NCBI GenBank assembly: GCA_050084985.1
Contig: JBITNC010000001.1
Location: forward strand, 212,288,001-212,352,000
DNA length: 64,000 nucleotides
Source: Nageia nagi
Lineage: Eukaryota > Pinophyta
Direction: 5' to 3'
This document shows, piece by piece, positions 33,020 through 43,710 of this stretch. The translations under genes were made by a program, and so were the position numbers. Each line of letters begins with the position of its first letter. Position 1 is the first letter of the stretch. The notes beneath the pieces were generated by a model. It saw only the letters and a list, made by a program, of their open reading frames with translations, had not been told where the DNA came from and did no database searches.

Positions 33020-33606
33020 TTCTACAATGTGGGTATACTATGTTTTTCAATATTTCATGAGATATTACTTTTCACTGATATTATTTTGGATTTGATTATT
33101 GAGGTTGAGTATGAATTTGAGATTTAGGTTATGGTTGAGGTTTTGACTATGTTGTTTCTATTGTATTCCATATTTCTAAAGTTTTTATGTATAATATTTT
33201 CATGCATATGGATCTTCTAATAATGTATCTAATTCTTTCATTAGAAATGCATGATATTTTTCTTTTAAATTAAGATCACTATAAATACCTAACATCAAAA
33301 AAAGATTGGCTAACATATGCTCTTTAATTTTTTGATTTTATATTTAGATATCAAGTTTTTAAATGTAATATTATACATTTCATATTTATCCATATCTTCA
33401 AGGTTTAAATATGTATCATAATCTATTTTAGACATATAATCATCATCACTATTATTATCACTATCATTAGCATGCACTTGATTTTCTATAATTGATATAT
33501 CATTTTCCACATCATCATTTGTAGTGGTTAAGCATGAATTTAATAAACTCATTTCATCATAAGATTTTATATTATTATTTTGCATAATATCCATATTCTT
33601 AGACAT
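33020..33606 (-). pseudogene. L2 gag N-terminal fragment
   Basis: Starts MSKNMDIMQNNNIKSYDEM, with an acidic low-complexity segment (DSDNNSDDDYMSKIDYDTYL), then KYKIKKLKSIC and, after a break, LNLKEKYHAFLMKELDTLLE. The general style (acidic N-terminus before the capsid) resembles the start of the element M gag (63942), but sequence similarity is weak. Coding assignment is an inference from position after an L2 LTR. Confidence 0.4.
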
Positions 33607-34377
33607 TTTTTGTTTAAGAAAAGTGCAAATAAATCACTTATCATATTTAAATATTCAAGCAAACCATTTTTATATGTAATATCCATGTTAAAATATAAGA
33701 TCTAGAGCTTTGGATGAAACTTTAATAAATATGACAAAATAAGCACTTTTATACCATGCAAGATTAAAAACAAGTTGTTAGCATGTATATCTATGACATG
33801 GAACAAGTTTTATGAGGTTAAAAATTTCAAAATTCAAAAAATAACCTTCAAAATTTAATTTTATTGCAAAAATGTTTTATTTAAAAATCTTTAGAGATAT
33901 TGATAAAAATGCATGCAATAAACCCAAATTAATCTCAAAAAGTTACCTACTATGATGACCTATGGCTTTAGCAAGATTTTATCATGAAGTAAGTAATCAA
34001 AAAGTGCAAAATATTTTCAAAATTTATAATTTTTCAATGTGATTTTTTCTACAAAAAAAATTCTAAAATTGATCAAAATATGCAAATGTAGACATACAAA
34101 AATTTTCCAATTATATTTATATATGGTTTGGAAAAAAAATTTAATGCTAGATCCCACCAAATTGGATAAAATAACCTCCAAAAATTGGTATTTTCTATAG
34201 TGATATTTTCAGGAAAATAATTTTTTTACAAGTAATAAAATTTTCTAAATTTGAGAAAAATTAATTCAACCAAAAATAAAACAAAACCTAGGGTTTCCAA
34301 TTCAAGAATCCTTAGAAAAAGTGATGCCCTAAAATAAAAATTCTAGGGTTTATAAGATACATTGGGGTTCATTAAAA
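33607..34377 (-). other. L2 leader with PBS-like end
   Basis: Very AT-rich, no gene. Next to the LTR (34359-34377) the minus strand reads TTTTAATGAACCCCAATGT, similar to the PBS cores of elements A and B but without the TGG. Confidence 0.45.
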
Positions 34378-35107
34378 TGTAGATAATAAATTATGTAAAA
34401 TATGAATATACATAATAAATAAAATGATCTAAAATATAATAAGAATAAATGTGTATAATATATTAGATATAACAAATATACATCAAATGCATGCACTATA
34501 TATGAGTTGTATGTACAATCCTCAAAAGCAAATAATAATGAATCTCTATAGGATTGGGATTAGATTGGAGGTGAGCTCATGATGGGTCCTTGCATGTATG
34601 AATCAATATAATTTTCCCATCAAAATCTAAAACCCTCAATCTAAAATATGTACACCATTGATAGCCTAAGAGAAGCACATTATCAATGGCCTAAGAAGGA
34701 AATCATTAACATCGAATTATGCCATATGTAAAATATAGAAAGTTTTAGAACTCAAAGTATAATAATTTCTCATAATAGGTGGCATTAAGAGATACCATTT
34801 CTTGATGAAGATAGTGAAAAATAACCACCTATTAGAGATATTATCATATCAAAGAGTTTTGATATGTGGAGTTAACCTATTCCACTTGTATATATAGCCT
34901 ACAAAGATATAGAAAGGAGTGAAGGCTAATCACTAGCAATAATATAAACTTTGTTACATTTAAGATAATTTAAAATATAAACCATGATAAGAGATATAAC
35001 ATTATAATATTAACTTTATCTTGATATTTTTTATATTGCAATAAGTCATTTAAGAATTCTAAATATGATTTATTACATAAATAATAAATCATTTTTAGGC
35101 ATCCATA
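34378..35107 (-). mobile_element. L2 LTR copy 1
   Basis: Plus-strand view starts TGTAGATAATAAAT and ends ATCATTTTTAGGCATCCATA. It aligns with 58763-59489 along its length (ATTGGGATTAGATTGGAGG, TAATTTAAAATATAAACCAT, AAATAATAAATCATTTTTAG). A palindrome pair (34652-34667, about 34677-34692) is present, spaced about 25 bp. Confidence 0.75.
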
Positions 35108-35306
35108 GGATGGTTGAAAGTTTTCAATCCCAAATTACTTATAATAGATTCTAAAATCAAATTTGCTTGAGAACCCAGATCAATAATGCAATCCACTCTT
35201 ATTTTCTTAATTTGGTTTTTGAGGTGGATAATTGAATCCTTTATTCTTTAATGTCTTGATGTTCTTTAACCTTTTGAATGGATGAATAATTTAGTTTCTC
35301 ATCAAA
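35108..35306 (-). pseudogene. gypsy-2 protease fragment
   Basis: The minus strand encodes IRVDCIIDLGSQANLILESI and SNLGLKTFNHP, an aspartic-protease start (D-L/S-G-S) of a Ty3/gypsy polyprotein. It is cut upstream by the gag-protease LTR element (TSD TCAAA) and downstream by the L2 LTR. Confidence 0.65.
35302..35306. repeat. Left TSD of the gag-protease element
   Basis: TCAAA, repeated exactly at 39961-39965. Confidence 0.85.
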
Positions 35307-36408
35307 TGTAATATCCCCAAAACTCACAAAATGCAATTTTTGTTAAAGTGTAATATTCTAAAGTTGAAATATCACTACTTAGGAATTTATATATATTTTT
35401 ATATCTTTCTATCTAGCTCAATTCAAATTGGATCTGCAAATTGAATAAGAAATAGAGCCAAAAATGAATTTTATTCTTCAAGAGCTGGGACATCCCAAAT
35501 GGACAAGTACAATAATCAAGGAAAAATACCCAAATGCTTAAGAAGGGGGATGTTTGCCCTCATAAGGTAGATTTGGATGATCTGGCCCTACAAGTTCTTC
35601 AATCTCTTCTCCCCAATGCTATATGAGCCTCCTCACACTGATTTAGCTAGTCTAGATCTAGGATGTGCCTCCTCATACTGATTTGGTAGGTTAGATTTAG
35701 ATCTAGAATATGGCTACACTGGTTGGATCTAGATCTACCCCACTAGCTAGATCTAGATTAGGGATGGAATAGTTCCACCACATTGGCTTGAACTATTCTA
35801 GTAAATCCACCTCATTGGCTCAAGCTACTCTAGCAACTCTACCTCATTGGCTTAAGCTACTATCCTAGCTTAGGTAAGAACTCCACACTGGCTTGAGCTC
35901 TCCCACTAAGCTAGCTGGAAATCTACAACTCCACTAGCTACTAACCCCTAGAAAGAGATAAACTTTGATGATCTTCAAGCATGCCCCAAATGATGCATCC
36001 CATATCCTTTTATAACAAGATCTCTCATACCTTGGAATCACCCAAAGTGCAACATCCCTCTTCTGGTGTCTTGGGATGATAAATTAAATCATCTAGGGAC
36101 CTAAGAAGACCAATGTCCCATAATGGTTGCCTAGAGATGCCAAATTATAAGATCAATGGCTCATAAATACAACATCCCATTATGAGAGACTAATATTGCA
36201 TTAATTACAAATAATTGAGCTAGATTAATTAAATAGAATCCAAGGGTGAGTGCCTCAAGGGTCTCTTTAGCCTTTGTTATAGAATTAAATGCAAAATATT
36301 AATAAAATACTCCTAAATTAATTTCTTTTTGGTTTCTCCTCCTTTGCCATGAATGTCACACTCCAAGAGGAGAGGAAGTGGATGTTTTACAAATTTGGGG
36401 ACATTACA
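35307..36408 (-). mobile_element. 3' LTR of the gag-protease element
   Basis: 1102 bp, from TGTAATATCCCCAAAACTC to GGGGACATTACA on the plus strand. It contains short (A/T)CTAGATCTAGATC and CCTCACACTGATTT repeats. Confidence 0.92.
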
Positions 36409-36424
36409 AGTCTCCCCTTCCTGA
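36409..36424 (-). other. PPT of the gag-protease element
   Basis: The minus strand reads CAGGAAGGGGAGACT directly before the 3' LTR start TGTAATG. Confidence 0.75.
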
Positions 36425-36631
36425 ATTGCTTATCCCTAAGCAACTCAAGATAAATTGGCCCTTCTCTTTCCCATCCTAAAAAGTTGTAATGTAGATGAAA
36501 GAACAAGGAGAAAGAGTTCTAATTTTCTAGTGAAAGTGATGGCCAAAATGTCTACCTTCATAGCTCCACAACCCAAAATCCAAATCCTAAATGAAATCAA
36601 GGAGTGCTAGTGGGTTATCTTCTATCTAGGA

Positions 36632-38758
36632 CTACATCACATGATGGGAGGGAGAATCTACAATTTTAGCAAGTATGAATACATTCATCCCAACATCCCA
36701 ATGGTCTAAGTGGCTGAGTGGTTCATAAGGAAAAGTATGATGAAGTAATACCAAATCTCTAATCCCTCTATTTCTCATTTTAAGCAAGATGATGGACAAT
36801 TTGTCCCAAAAAATTTTGTAGCAATATACTTGTAATAGGGACATATATGCCAAAGAGAAGTAAATCTGACCAGCAAGTATTATCACTTATTTCCAATCTT
36901 CAATCAACCTCCAACTTATTATCCAAAAAAAGAACACTCTTAACCAATTTGTTAGTGGCTGAGTAAATGTGGGTAGGTTACCTTTGGACTGGGTGATGTC
37001 TTGCATGGTAGTTCTATTTGGGATGTGAAAAATGATTCAATGTTGTTGCTTTGGATCTTCTATTACTTCCAATCGATGGGATTATGAAGTGGCCCTATTA
37101 CTACCTTGCAATCCTCTCATGATGACCTCCTTTCCATTTTCCAGGAACTTCATTTCCAAGGTGTCATAATTTGTCCTAATCTCCCCCAAAGTTTTTAGCC
37201 ATTGAATTCCAAATACCATGTGCAAGGTCCCTCCCATGGGATATACATAGAAATCACTTCTAATGGAGTAATTGTTGGTCTCAACTGGAAGTTGCCTAAT
37301 CACCTTATTGCAAAATGAGATTTGGCTATTAGCATTGGCCACATTGAATCCTTGAAAAATGTCCATCCTTACTCCTTTCTTAGTAGCGAACAAAGCATTA
37401 ATGAAGTTGTAAGATGCCCCTCCATTGATAAGAATAGTCACTTCTTCTCCTAGAGCTCTTCCCTGAATGCACATTATGGGGCAATGGGGTGCTCCACTAA
37501 TGGTGGCCAAGGTGCCATGAGTGGAAAACTCTTCCATAAATTCTAAAATGCTCCATAGATCTAATTCAAGTTCCTCCATCTCCACTACCTCTACATAACT
37601 AAGCTACACCTTCCCATTGTAGTGATGGACTAGCTCCCATGATCCTCTATAGACAAAGCACATTTTCCTTCTTCTCATTTTAGAACATGAGATCTCTTAA
37701 TCCCTCTGTGTCTACTCCAATAGCCATGCATTTCTCCTTGGTGGAGATGTGAGCCTTCCTTGGCTCCCATTTGTTTTACTTATTGGCACAATTTGTTGTT
37801 AGGGTGGCTGCATCCTTCCTTGATTGCTCTTTCCTTAGATTAAACTAGTTTATTCAAGTGTTATGGCCCTTTTGATTGCCTCATCAAGATCATTTAGCTC
37901 AAATGATTTGATAGATGCTCTGATATTTTCATTTAAACCCTCCATGAACATAGCCATCCTTCTAGCTTCTGATAGATCTGAAACCATAATAGAAATATTC
38001 TTAAACTCATCTACATATTCTTCAACTATACCTTTCTATTGGATCTTAGTGAGCTCATGGAAGTAACTTTCTTCAGTCTTCTTTTCAAAATGTTCTAGCA
38101 ACCTTTGGCAAAATTCATCAAAAGTTGAGATCTGGTCATGTCCTAACATTTTCAATCCATGGTGCCACCACTCATAGGCTTGTCCCTTCAAGGAGAGTGT
38201 GGCAAAATGTATGGCCTCATCTTCTACCATGGAATTGAAAGATAGGTACATTTGGAGCTAGTGAATCCATCCTCTTACCAAGATCCCTGCACCTCCATCA
38301 AATTTCTCCAATTGGATCTTCTATAATGGCTCCTTAAAGATAGGTGGGCATCCTCCTTGTCCTCCCTCCAATTGTCCATAAAATTATTGGAAAGATATGA
38401 TGTTTCTATACTCTACTGGTTTGGCCATGTACTCATCAAACAATTGGTCGAGCCTCTCCTAATGTCTCTGATAGATCTCCTCTAGATCTTCCTCTTTTCT
38501 GAAAAGAGGCTTAGGTGGAATAGGTACAAATGTTTGGTAATGAGATCTAGCCCTAGACGAGCTCTCTCCTTAGCTATTTCTATTCTCCTAGCTAGGTGGT
38601 GGAGTTTGGTTCCCTCATTAGGATGTGAGTATCTACAATTGCTCTATCATATTCATTAATGCATCTAGGATGGCTATGTTGGAATCAGCCATGTTCTTTT
38701 GTCTGACTTACTCCCACTCTTTAGATCTCTCCAAATTTGTTACATCTCTCTCCTCCAT
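36632..38758 (-). pseudogene. gag-protease polyprotein
   Basis: One minus-strand frame from the ATG at 38758 (MEERDVTNLERSKEW). Gag capsid: AIHFATLSLKGQAYEWWHHG and FDEFCQRLLEHFEKK (about 38250-38040), then VDEFKNISIMVSDLSEARRM and FMEGLNENIRASIKS. The zinc knuckle is degraded (CFVYRGSWELVHHY, two Cys positions now Tyr). The retropepsin domain has TILINGGASYNFINALF near 37420, where the catalytic Asp of D-G-G/D-S-G is Asn, a G-to-A change. It continues with YPMGGTLHMVFGIQWLKTLG. At least ten stops (TAG, TAA and one TGA) occur without a frameshift to about 36632. The last 100 residues (HLDHWDVGMNVFILAK) are not recognised. Confidence 0.88.
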
Positions 38759-38843
38759 TGGTAATCAAGATCACTTCTTCCTCTCAAGTAGTAATTATGG
38801 ATCTTGGGTAGCATGAGCTAATATAGGTTGGTAGGAAAACTCA

Positions 38844-38854
38844 CTCTAATACCA
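38844..38854 (-). other. PBS of the gag-protease element
   Basis: The minus strand reads TGGTATTAGAG, one transition away from the initiator-tRNA-Met PBS, adjacent to the 5' LTR. Confidence 0.8.
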
Positions 38855-38855
38855 T

Positions 38856-39960
38856 TGTAATATCCCCAAAACTCATAAAATGTGATTTTTGTTAAAGTGT
38901 AATATCCCAAAGTTGAAATATCACTACTTAGGAATTTATATATATTTATATATTTTTCCATCTAGCTCAATTCAAATTAGATCTACAAATCGAATAATAA
39001 ATAGAGCTAGAAATGAATTTTATTCTTCAAGAGTTGGGACATCCCAAATGGACAAGTACAATACTCAAGGAAAAATACCCAAATGCTCAAGAAGGGGGAT
39101 ATTTGCCCTCACAAGGTAGATTTGGATGATCTAGCCCTGCAAGTTCTTCAATCTCTTCTCCCTAATGCTAGATGAGCCTCCTCACACTGATTTAGCTAGT
39201 CTAGATCTAGGATGTGCCTCCTCACACTGATTTGGTAGGTTAGATTTGGATCTAGAATATGGTCACACTGGCTGGATCTAGATCTGCCCCACTAGTTGGA
39301 TCTAGATTAGGGATAGAATAGTTCCACCATACTAGTTTGAACTATTCCAGTAACTCCACCTCACTGGCTCAAGCTACTCTAGCAACTCCACCTCATTGGC
39401 TCGAGCTACTATCCTAGCTTAGGTAAGAACTCCTCCACACTAGCTTGAGCTCTCCCACTAAGCTAGCTAGAAAGCTACAACTCCACTAGCTACTAACCCT
39501 CAAAAAGAGATAAACTCTGATGATCTTCAAGCATGCCCCAAATGATGCATCCCATCTCCTTTTATAACAATATCTCTCATACCTTGGAATCACCTAAAGT
39601 GCAACATCCCTCTTTTAGTGTTTTGGGATGACAAATTAAATCATCTAGGGACCTAGGAAGCCCAATGTCCCACAATGGTTACCTAGAGATGCCAAATTAC
39701 AAGATCAATGGCTCATAAATGCAACATCCCATTATGAGAGACTAATAATGCATTAATTACAAATAATTGAGCTAGATTAATTAAATAGAATCCAAGGGTG
39801 AGTGCCTCAAGGGTCTCTTTAGCATTGGTTATAGAAATAAATGCAAAATATTAATAAAATACTCCTAAATTAATTTATTTTTGGTTTCTCCTCCTTTTCC
39901 ATGAATGTCACACTCCAAGAGGAGAGGAAGTGTACATTTTACAAATCTGGGGACATTACA
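38856..39960 (-). mobile_element. 5' LTR of the gag-protease element
   Basis: 1105 bp, the same ends as the 3' LTR. A few percent of positions differ by eye, mostly transitions. Confidence 0.92.
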
Positions 39961-40029
39961 TCAAAATTTAAATTTTCCTTAATATCCTCATATTTAAGAA
40001 CCATAGCATTAGTTTTCTCCTTATTCTTT

Positions 40030-40970
40030 TTCTTATATGGATATAATTTCAAATGAAATTTCCAATATTTATCATCAACATGACCATCTTTATCATAATG
40101 AATACAATGCTTATTATTATCTTCTTTCTTTGAAATATTAGTGGTCTTAGTTTCTTTCTTACCTTTACCTTTATCTTGAGATTTACCTTTATCTTATGAC
40201 TTCCTTGAATTAGAATCCTTTCTTGGATTCATCATGTTATCTTCTTCCTTTACCATCCTCTTCTAAGTATTTTGCTTGCACACACACTTGATCAAGATTA
40301 TTAAGATTAACCAAAATGATATTCTTTTGCAAGTGACTATGTAAACCTCTAATGTACTTTATTAAAGTTTGACAATCTCTTAGTGAAATCCCAAGCAAAG
40401 TAGCTTCTTTTCTAAATTCTATAGTGTACTCTTGGACTATTTTCCCTCCCTATTTTTTAAAGAATTGCTATTTTATTAACTATTTATTATGATGTCCCAA
40501 TAGATAAAATTGATCTCTTAATAAATCCTTAAATTCAATCTAAGAAGATACTTTTAATAAGTGTTTATGACTAAGAGTTTCTACATGGTTTTCCCACCAA
40601 ACTAAAACATGCCCATCCATATTTAATCTAGCAAAAGAGATTTTATTAACATCATTTACAACACCATGAATTTCAAAATAAACCTCCAATTGTTCAATTT
40701 TTTTGCATCAACCTCTCCACCAAAAGTAGGAATGCCCACTTTGGCCTCCACCTTGAATGGAACTTGATTTGATAAAGATGATTAATTAGGTCCTCTAACT
40801 TAATTTTAGTTCTTATGATTAATATATATATTTACTCTAGCAACCAATAACTTACTCAAATAAGCTAAATGATTCTCCATTACCAAAAATCTCCTTTCAA
40901 AATTAGCATCCAACATGGTACAAACATCAAACTATTGCTCCTTTAAATCATCCATTTCTATCACTCTACA
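40030..40970 (-). pseudogene. gypsy-2 gag
   Basis: Minus-strand gag homologous to 24896-25675: MLDANFERRFLVMENHLAYL at the start, VPFKVEAKVGIPTFGGEVDA, GFH*EIVKL, then a basic linker (RKDSNSRKS*DKGKSQDKGK). The zinc-knuckle-like CIHYDKDGHVDDKYWKFH (second and last Cys now Tyr) lies near 40090-40140, followed by KLYPYKKKNKEK. Several frameshifts and stops interrupt it. It is cut just after the knuckle by insertion of the gag-protease element. Confidence 0.78.
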
Positions 40971-41102
40971 CCTTTAACCAATCTCAAGATCTTATAGAAT
41001 TAATTTTGGTATTTGAGATCTCTTAACCATTAAAAAAACATATCATTGATGGCCTAAAATCCCCAAACTTTTGGTCCCAAAGTTTGCATATACAAGCTTT
41101 GA

Positions 41103-41245
41103 TTCTTATAGCATACTTGTATCCTCACTTGCAATTTTGAATTTATATACAATTTTATGGATCTTATAATGGTGAATATTTTTTTATTTGAATATATGAG
41201 TGAGGATCCGAGTATGGTATAAGCATTTGGTGATTATGAATCACT
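41103..41245. repeat. Head-to-head gypsy LTR ends (inverted junction)
   Basis: The plus strand first shows a minus-orientation LTR end (TAGCATACTTGTATCCTCAC, 41110-41130). It is followed at once by a plus-orientation LTR end (TTATATACAATTTTATGGAT, TTATAATGGTGAATATT, GAGTGAGGATCCGAGTATGG). A degraded PBS-like TGGGACTAAGG (41230-41240) ends it. Two LTR termini of one family are fused with their ends outward. Confidence 0.7.
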
Positions 41246-41960
41246 TGGGACTAAGGTAGGTATTAACACCTTTCTACTATCCATGAAATAATAATTCCTC
41301 CATGTGAGGGTTCTAGATATTTGAGATCACATCAAGTTGAGAAAATCAAGCATAGCTAAGAGTCATCGTACATCATGTTTAACATTTTAGCCTTGAGGAG
41401 CCTAAACTATCACCTATTATGTGATCATTTGGTTTGTAATATACTTTTAGCTACCTACACTCCACCATGTATCACTTGTCCTCCCCAAGTGATGAGTCAA
41501 GGATCAAATGGTCTATTAAGGAATTCAATAGGTAATTCCCACTCATATATCTAATGGGGGGTTATTATTGAGGGCATTTATCACTCTTAAGGAAGAAGAG
41601 ATAGGGATGATCAAAATACTTTATGAAATAAGTGCAATTGCTTAGCAATAAAATATGTGATAGATGTAAGTACTCATTAATACACTCAACCAAAAGTGAA
41701 GAAGCACCTTGGATGATGGTGCAAGGGAAGGTACTTACCATCATTCAAAATTAATTCATATGACCCATGGACCATCATGGGGAGGGATATAGGTACACTA
41801 TGAGAAGGTAAGGAGCTCCCCTTACCTTCATGGTATGTCTACATAATAAGGATGCCCTTTCTAGTAGGATCAAGATTATCCCTATGCTAGCAAGAGGCAA
41901 TACCCATGACTCTAGGTAGACCTTGTCATCTCTCTCCCCCTAACATAAAAGTTGATCTTA
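41246..41960 (-). other. ITS1 relic, 18S-proximal part
   Basis: A 715-bp non-coding stretch directly 3' of the 18S relic. With 28705-29593 it gives an ITS1 of about 1.6 kb before the gypsy insertions. No tandem repeat or gene is obvious. Confidence 0.55.
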
Positions 41961-43710
41961 TAAATGATCCTATTGTAGGTTCACCTATAGTAATATTTTA
42001 ACAACTTCTCCTTCCTTTAAATGATAAGGTTTTAATGAAATTCTTGCAATTTTATCTGTAAAGACTTACCAACATTATTATGATCAAAATAATTCATTAG
42101 ATCATTCAATTAATATGATGAATGGGTGGTGGGTACAAAGGGTAGGGATATAGTTAATGCAAGCTAATGACCCATGCTTACTAGGAATTACTCATTAAAG
42201 ATAAATAATTTAATGGTATATCCCCATCATTATGTAATTTGGTAAGATTTCCCACCCTCTAAAATAGGGAAAAAAATATCCTTAATTGCATCAATGTAGC
42301 ATGCATGCAACCTAAAACTTCTAAGGGCATTACAAATATATTATTACCTCAAAGTTCCATGGCCTAAATTGCCATAGTCCCTTTAAGAAGATGGCCATGA
42401 AGGGGAGCCTCCATGTAGCTAGTTAGTAGTTTGAGTTCTCATTTCCTAATAAAATTAACTAGATAAATCACTCCACTAACTAAGAATGGCCATGCACCAC
42501 CACCAATAGAATTAAGAAAGAGCTCTTAGTCTATCAATCCTTACTATGTTTAGACCTAGGAATTCCTTATGTTGAGTCAAATTATGCCATAGACTCCACT
42601 CCTAGTGGTGCCATACCATCAATTCCTTTAAGTTTTAGCCTTGTAACCATACTCCCCCTAGAATCCAAACACTATGATTTATAAAAAGGTGTCTATAGAA
42701 TCCTTAGAGAAACATCTATCAATCCTTGGTCAACATCATTTATGGTTTAGACTAAGGAGGTATCTAATCATCTTTGAGACCCCAACATTCATTCTTGATT
42801 GATGAAAACATCCTTGGAAAATGCTTTTACAGTGGTTCATCTTCCATAAATCCAAAAATTTCACCTTTGATAATGAAATATGAATACCCTTGATAGTCCC
42901 TATTAATCATTACTTAAATTCCATAGGAAAATAGAGTAAGATAAAACTCTTATCATGTTATTCCATGCTAATGTTTTTAAAGTGTAGGTTTTCTTTAAGC
43001 ACTCTAATTTTTTAATTAAGGCTAGGAATGTACCACTAAGAGAAGGGATACGAGTGGAAGTGCCCACCAGTGCAATGGACTGATAGACACAACCCAAGAT
43101 CCAAATATAAACTTTTTAATTACAATAACTTAAATATACACTAATTGATCTAGAATTACTATAGATGCTAGCATTAGACTTACCATCTAATGGATCCCTG
43201 TTAAGGGGTTTAGATTATAATCATTCCAATTACCAAACTTTAAGAGTTGAGTATTGATATTTATTATCACTACCTCCCCATATAAAATAGTAGTTAATTT
43301 ACCTACCTATTTCTTTCCTTATATGTGGTAACTATTTATTAGACTCCCTCTCTAGAATTGAACCCTAATTCTCCATCACCTATCACAACCATATTAGCTT
43401 CTATCCTACTATCAAAAGATGATAGGGTATAAATTTGAATGAAGTATCATTGGTACTATGGCCATGTGATCTATTAAGTTGTCATGAATCATCAAAGAAA
43501 TAAGTAAACTTGTGCTAGCCTTTAATATAATAAATAAATCTCTTTTAAGAGTCAAGATTTGGTACATGTATTAGCTCTATAATTACTATAGTTATTTGAG
43601 TAGTAAGGTACCATCAAATAAATTAAAACTTATTTAATGATCCATTCATGATTTTATTTTTTGAAATAGTAGGATAAACTAGGAATCCTTTGACCACCTT
43701 AGATAAATGG
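41961..43710 (-). rRNA. 18S rRNA relic (pseudogene), near full length
   Basis: The plus strand follows the reverse complement of plant 18S rRNA throughout. The 3' end is at 41961 (AATGATCCTATTGTAGGTTC), with ACTTCTCCTTCCTTTAAATG, GGTGGGTACAAAGGGTAGGG, CTTACTAGGAATTACTCATT, GGCCATGCACCACCACCAAT, CAATTCCTTTAAGTTTTAGC, CATACTCCCCCTAGAATCC, TTGATGAAAACATCCTTGG, TCCCATGCTAATG, TTAACTTAAATATACACTAA-type matches, CTCCATCACCTATCACAACC and TAGCTCTATAATTACTATAG. The 5' end near 43660-43710 is weak. Almost every CpG is changed, and the GC-rich variable loops are shortened. It belongs to the same minus-strand unit as the 5.8S and 25S relics. Confidence 0.93.

Larger units (their letters stand above)
32946..35107 (-). 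mobile_element. Fragment of an L2-family element inside gypsy-2
   Basis: An LTR (34378-35107), an AT-rich leader (33607-34377) and a gag N-terminal piece (about 33020-33606), all minus strand. It splits the gypsy-2 protease from the protease-RT linker. The left border is uncertain and no TSD was found. Its LTR is homologous to 51077-51786 (inverted) and 58763-59489. Confidence 0.65.
35307..39960 (-). mobile_element. LTR element encoding gag and protease only
   Basis: A 4.65-kb complete element nested in gypsy-2. LTRs of about 1.1 kb have TGTAAT...ATTACA ends, a PBS and a PPT are present, and the TSD is TCAAA. The internal region has one gag-protease frame but no RT, RNase H or recognisable integrase, so it would depend on another element. 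Confidence 0.92.
29594..41105 (-). mobile_element. Ty3/gypsy element gypsy-2, inserted in ITS1, host of nested elements
   Basis: A minus-strand relative of gypsy-1. It has gag (40030-40970), a protease piece (35120-35260), a protease-RT linker, an RT thumb fragment, RNase H, integrase, the integrase tail and a 3' LTR (29594-29948). It is interrupted by a gag-protease LTR element (35307-39960) and by an L2 fragment (about 32950-35107). Its 5' LTR is reduced to a stub near 41103-41140 next to an inverted LTR piece. Similarity to rDNA on both sides places it inside ITS1. Confidence 0.8.

Noticed and set aside
36632-36886. Open minus-strand frame after the protease, considered as an integrase tail.
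   Set aside because: HLDHWDVGMNVFILAK and its neighbours show no integrase motif I can name, so it is left unassigned within the gag-protease frame.
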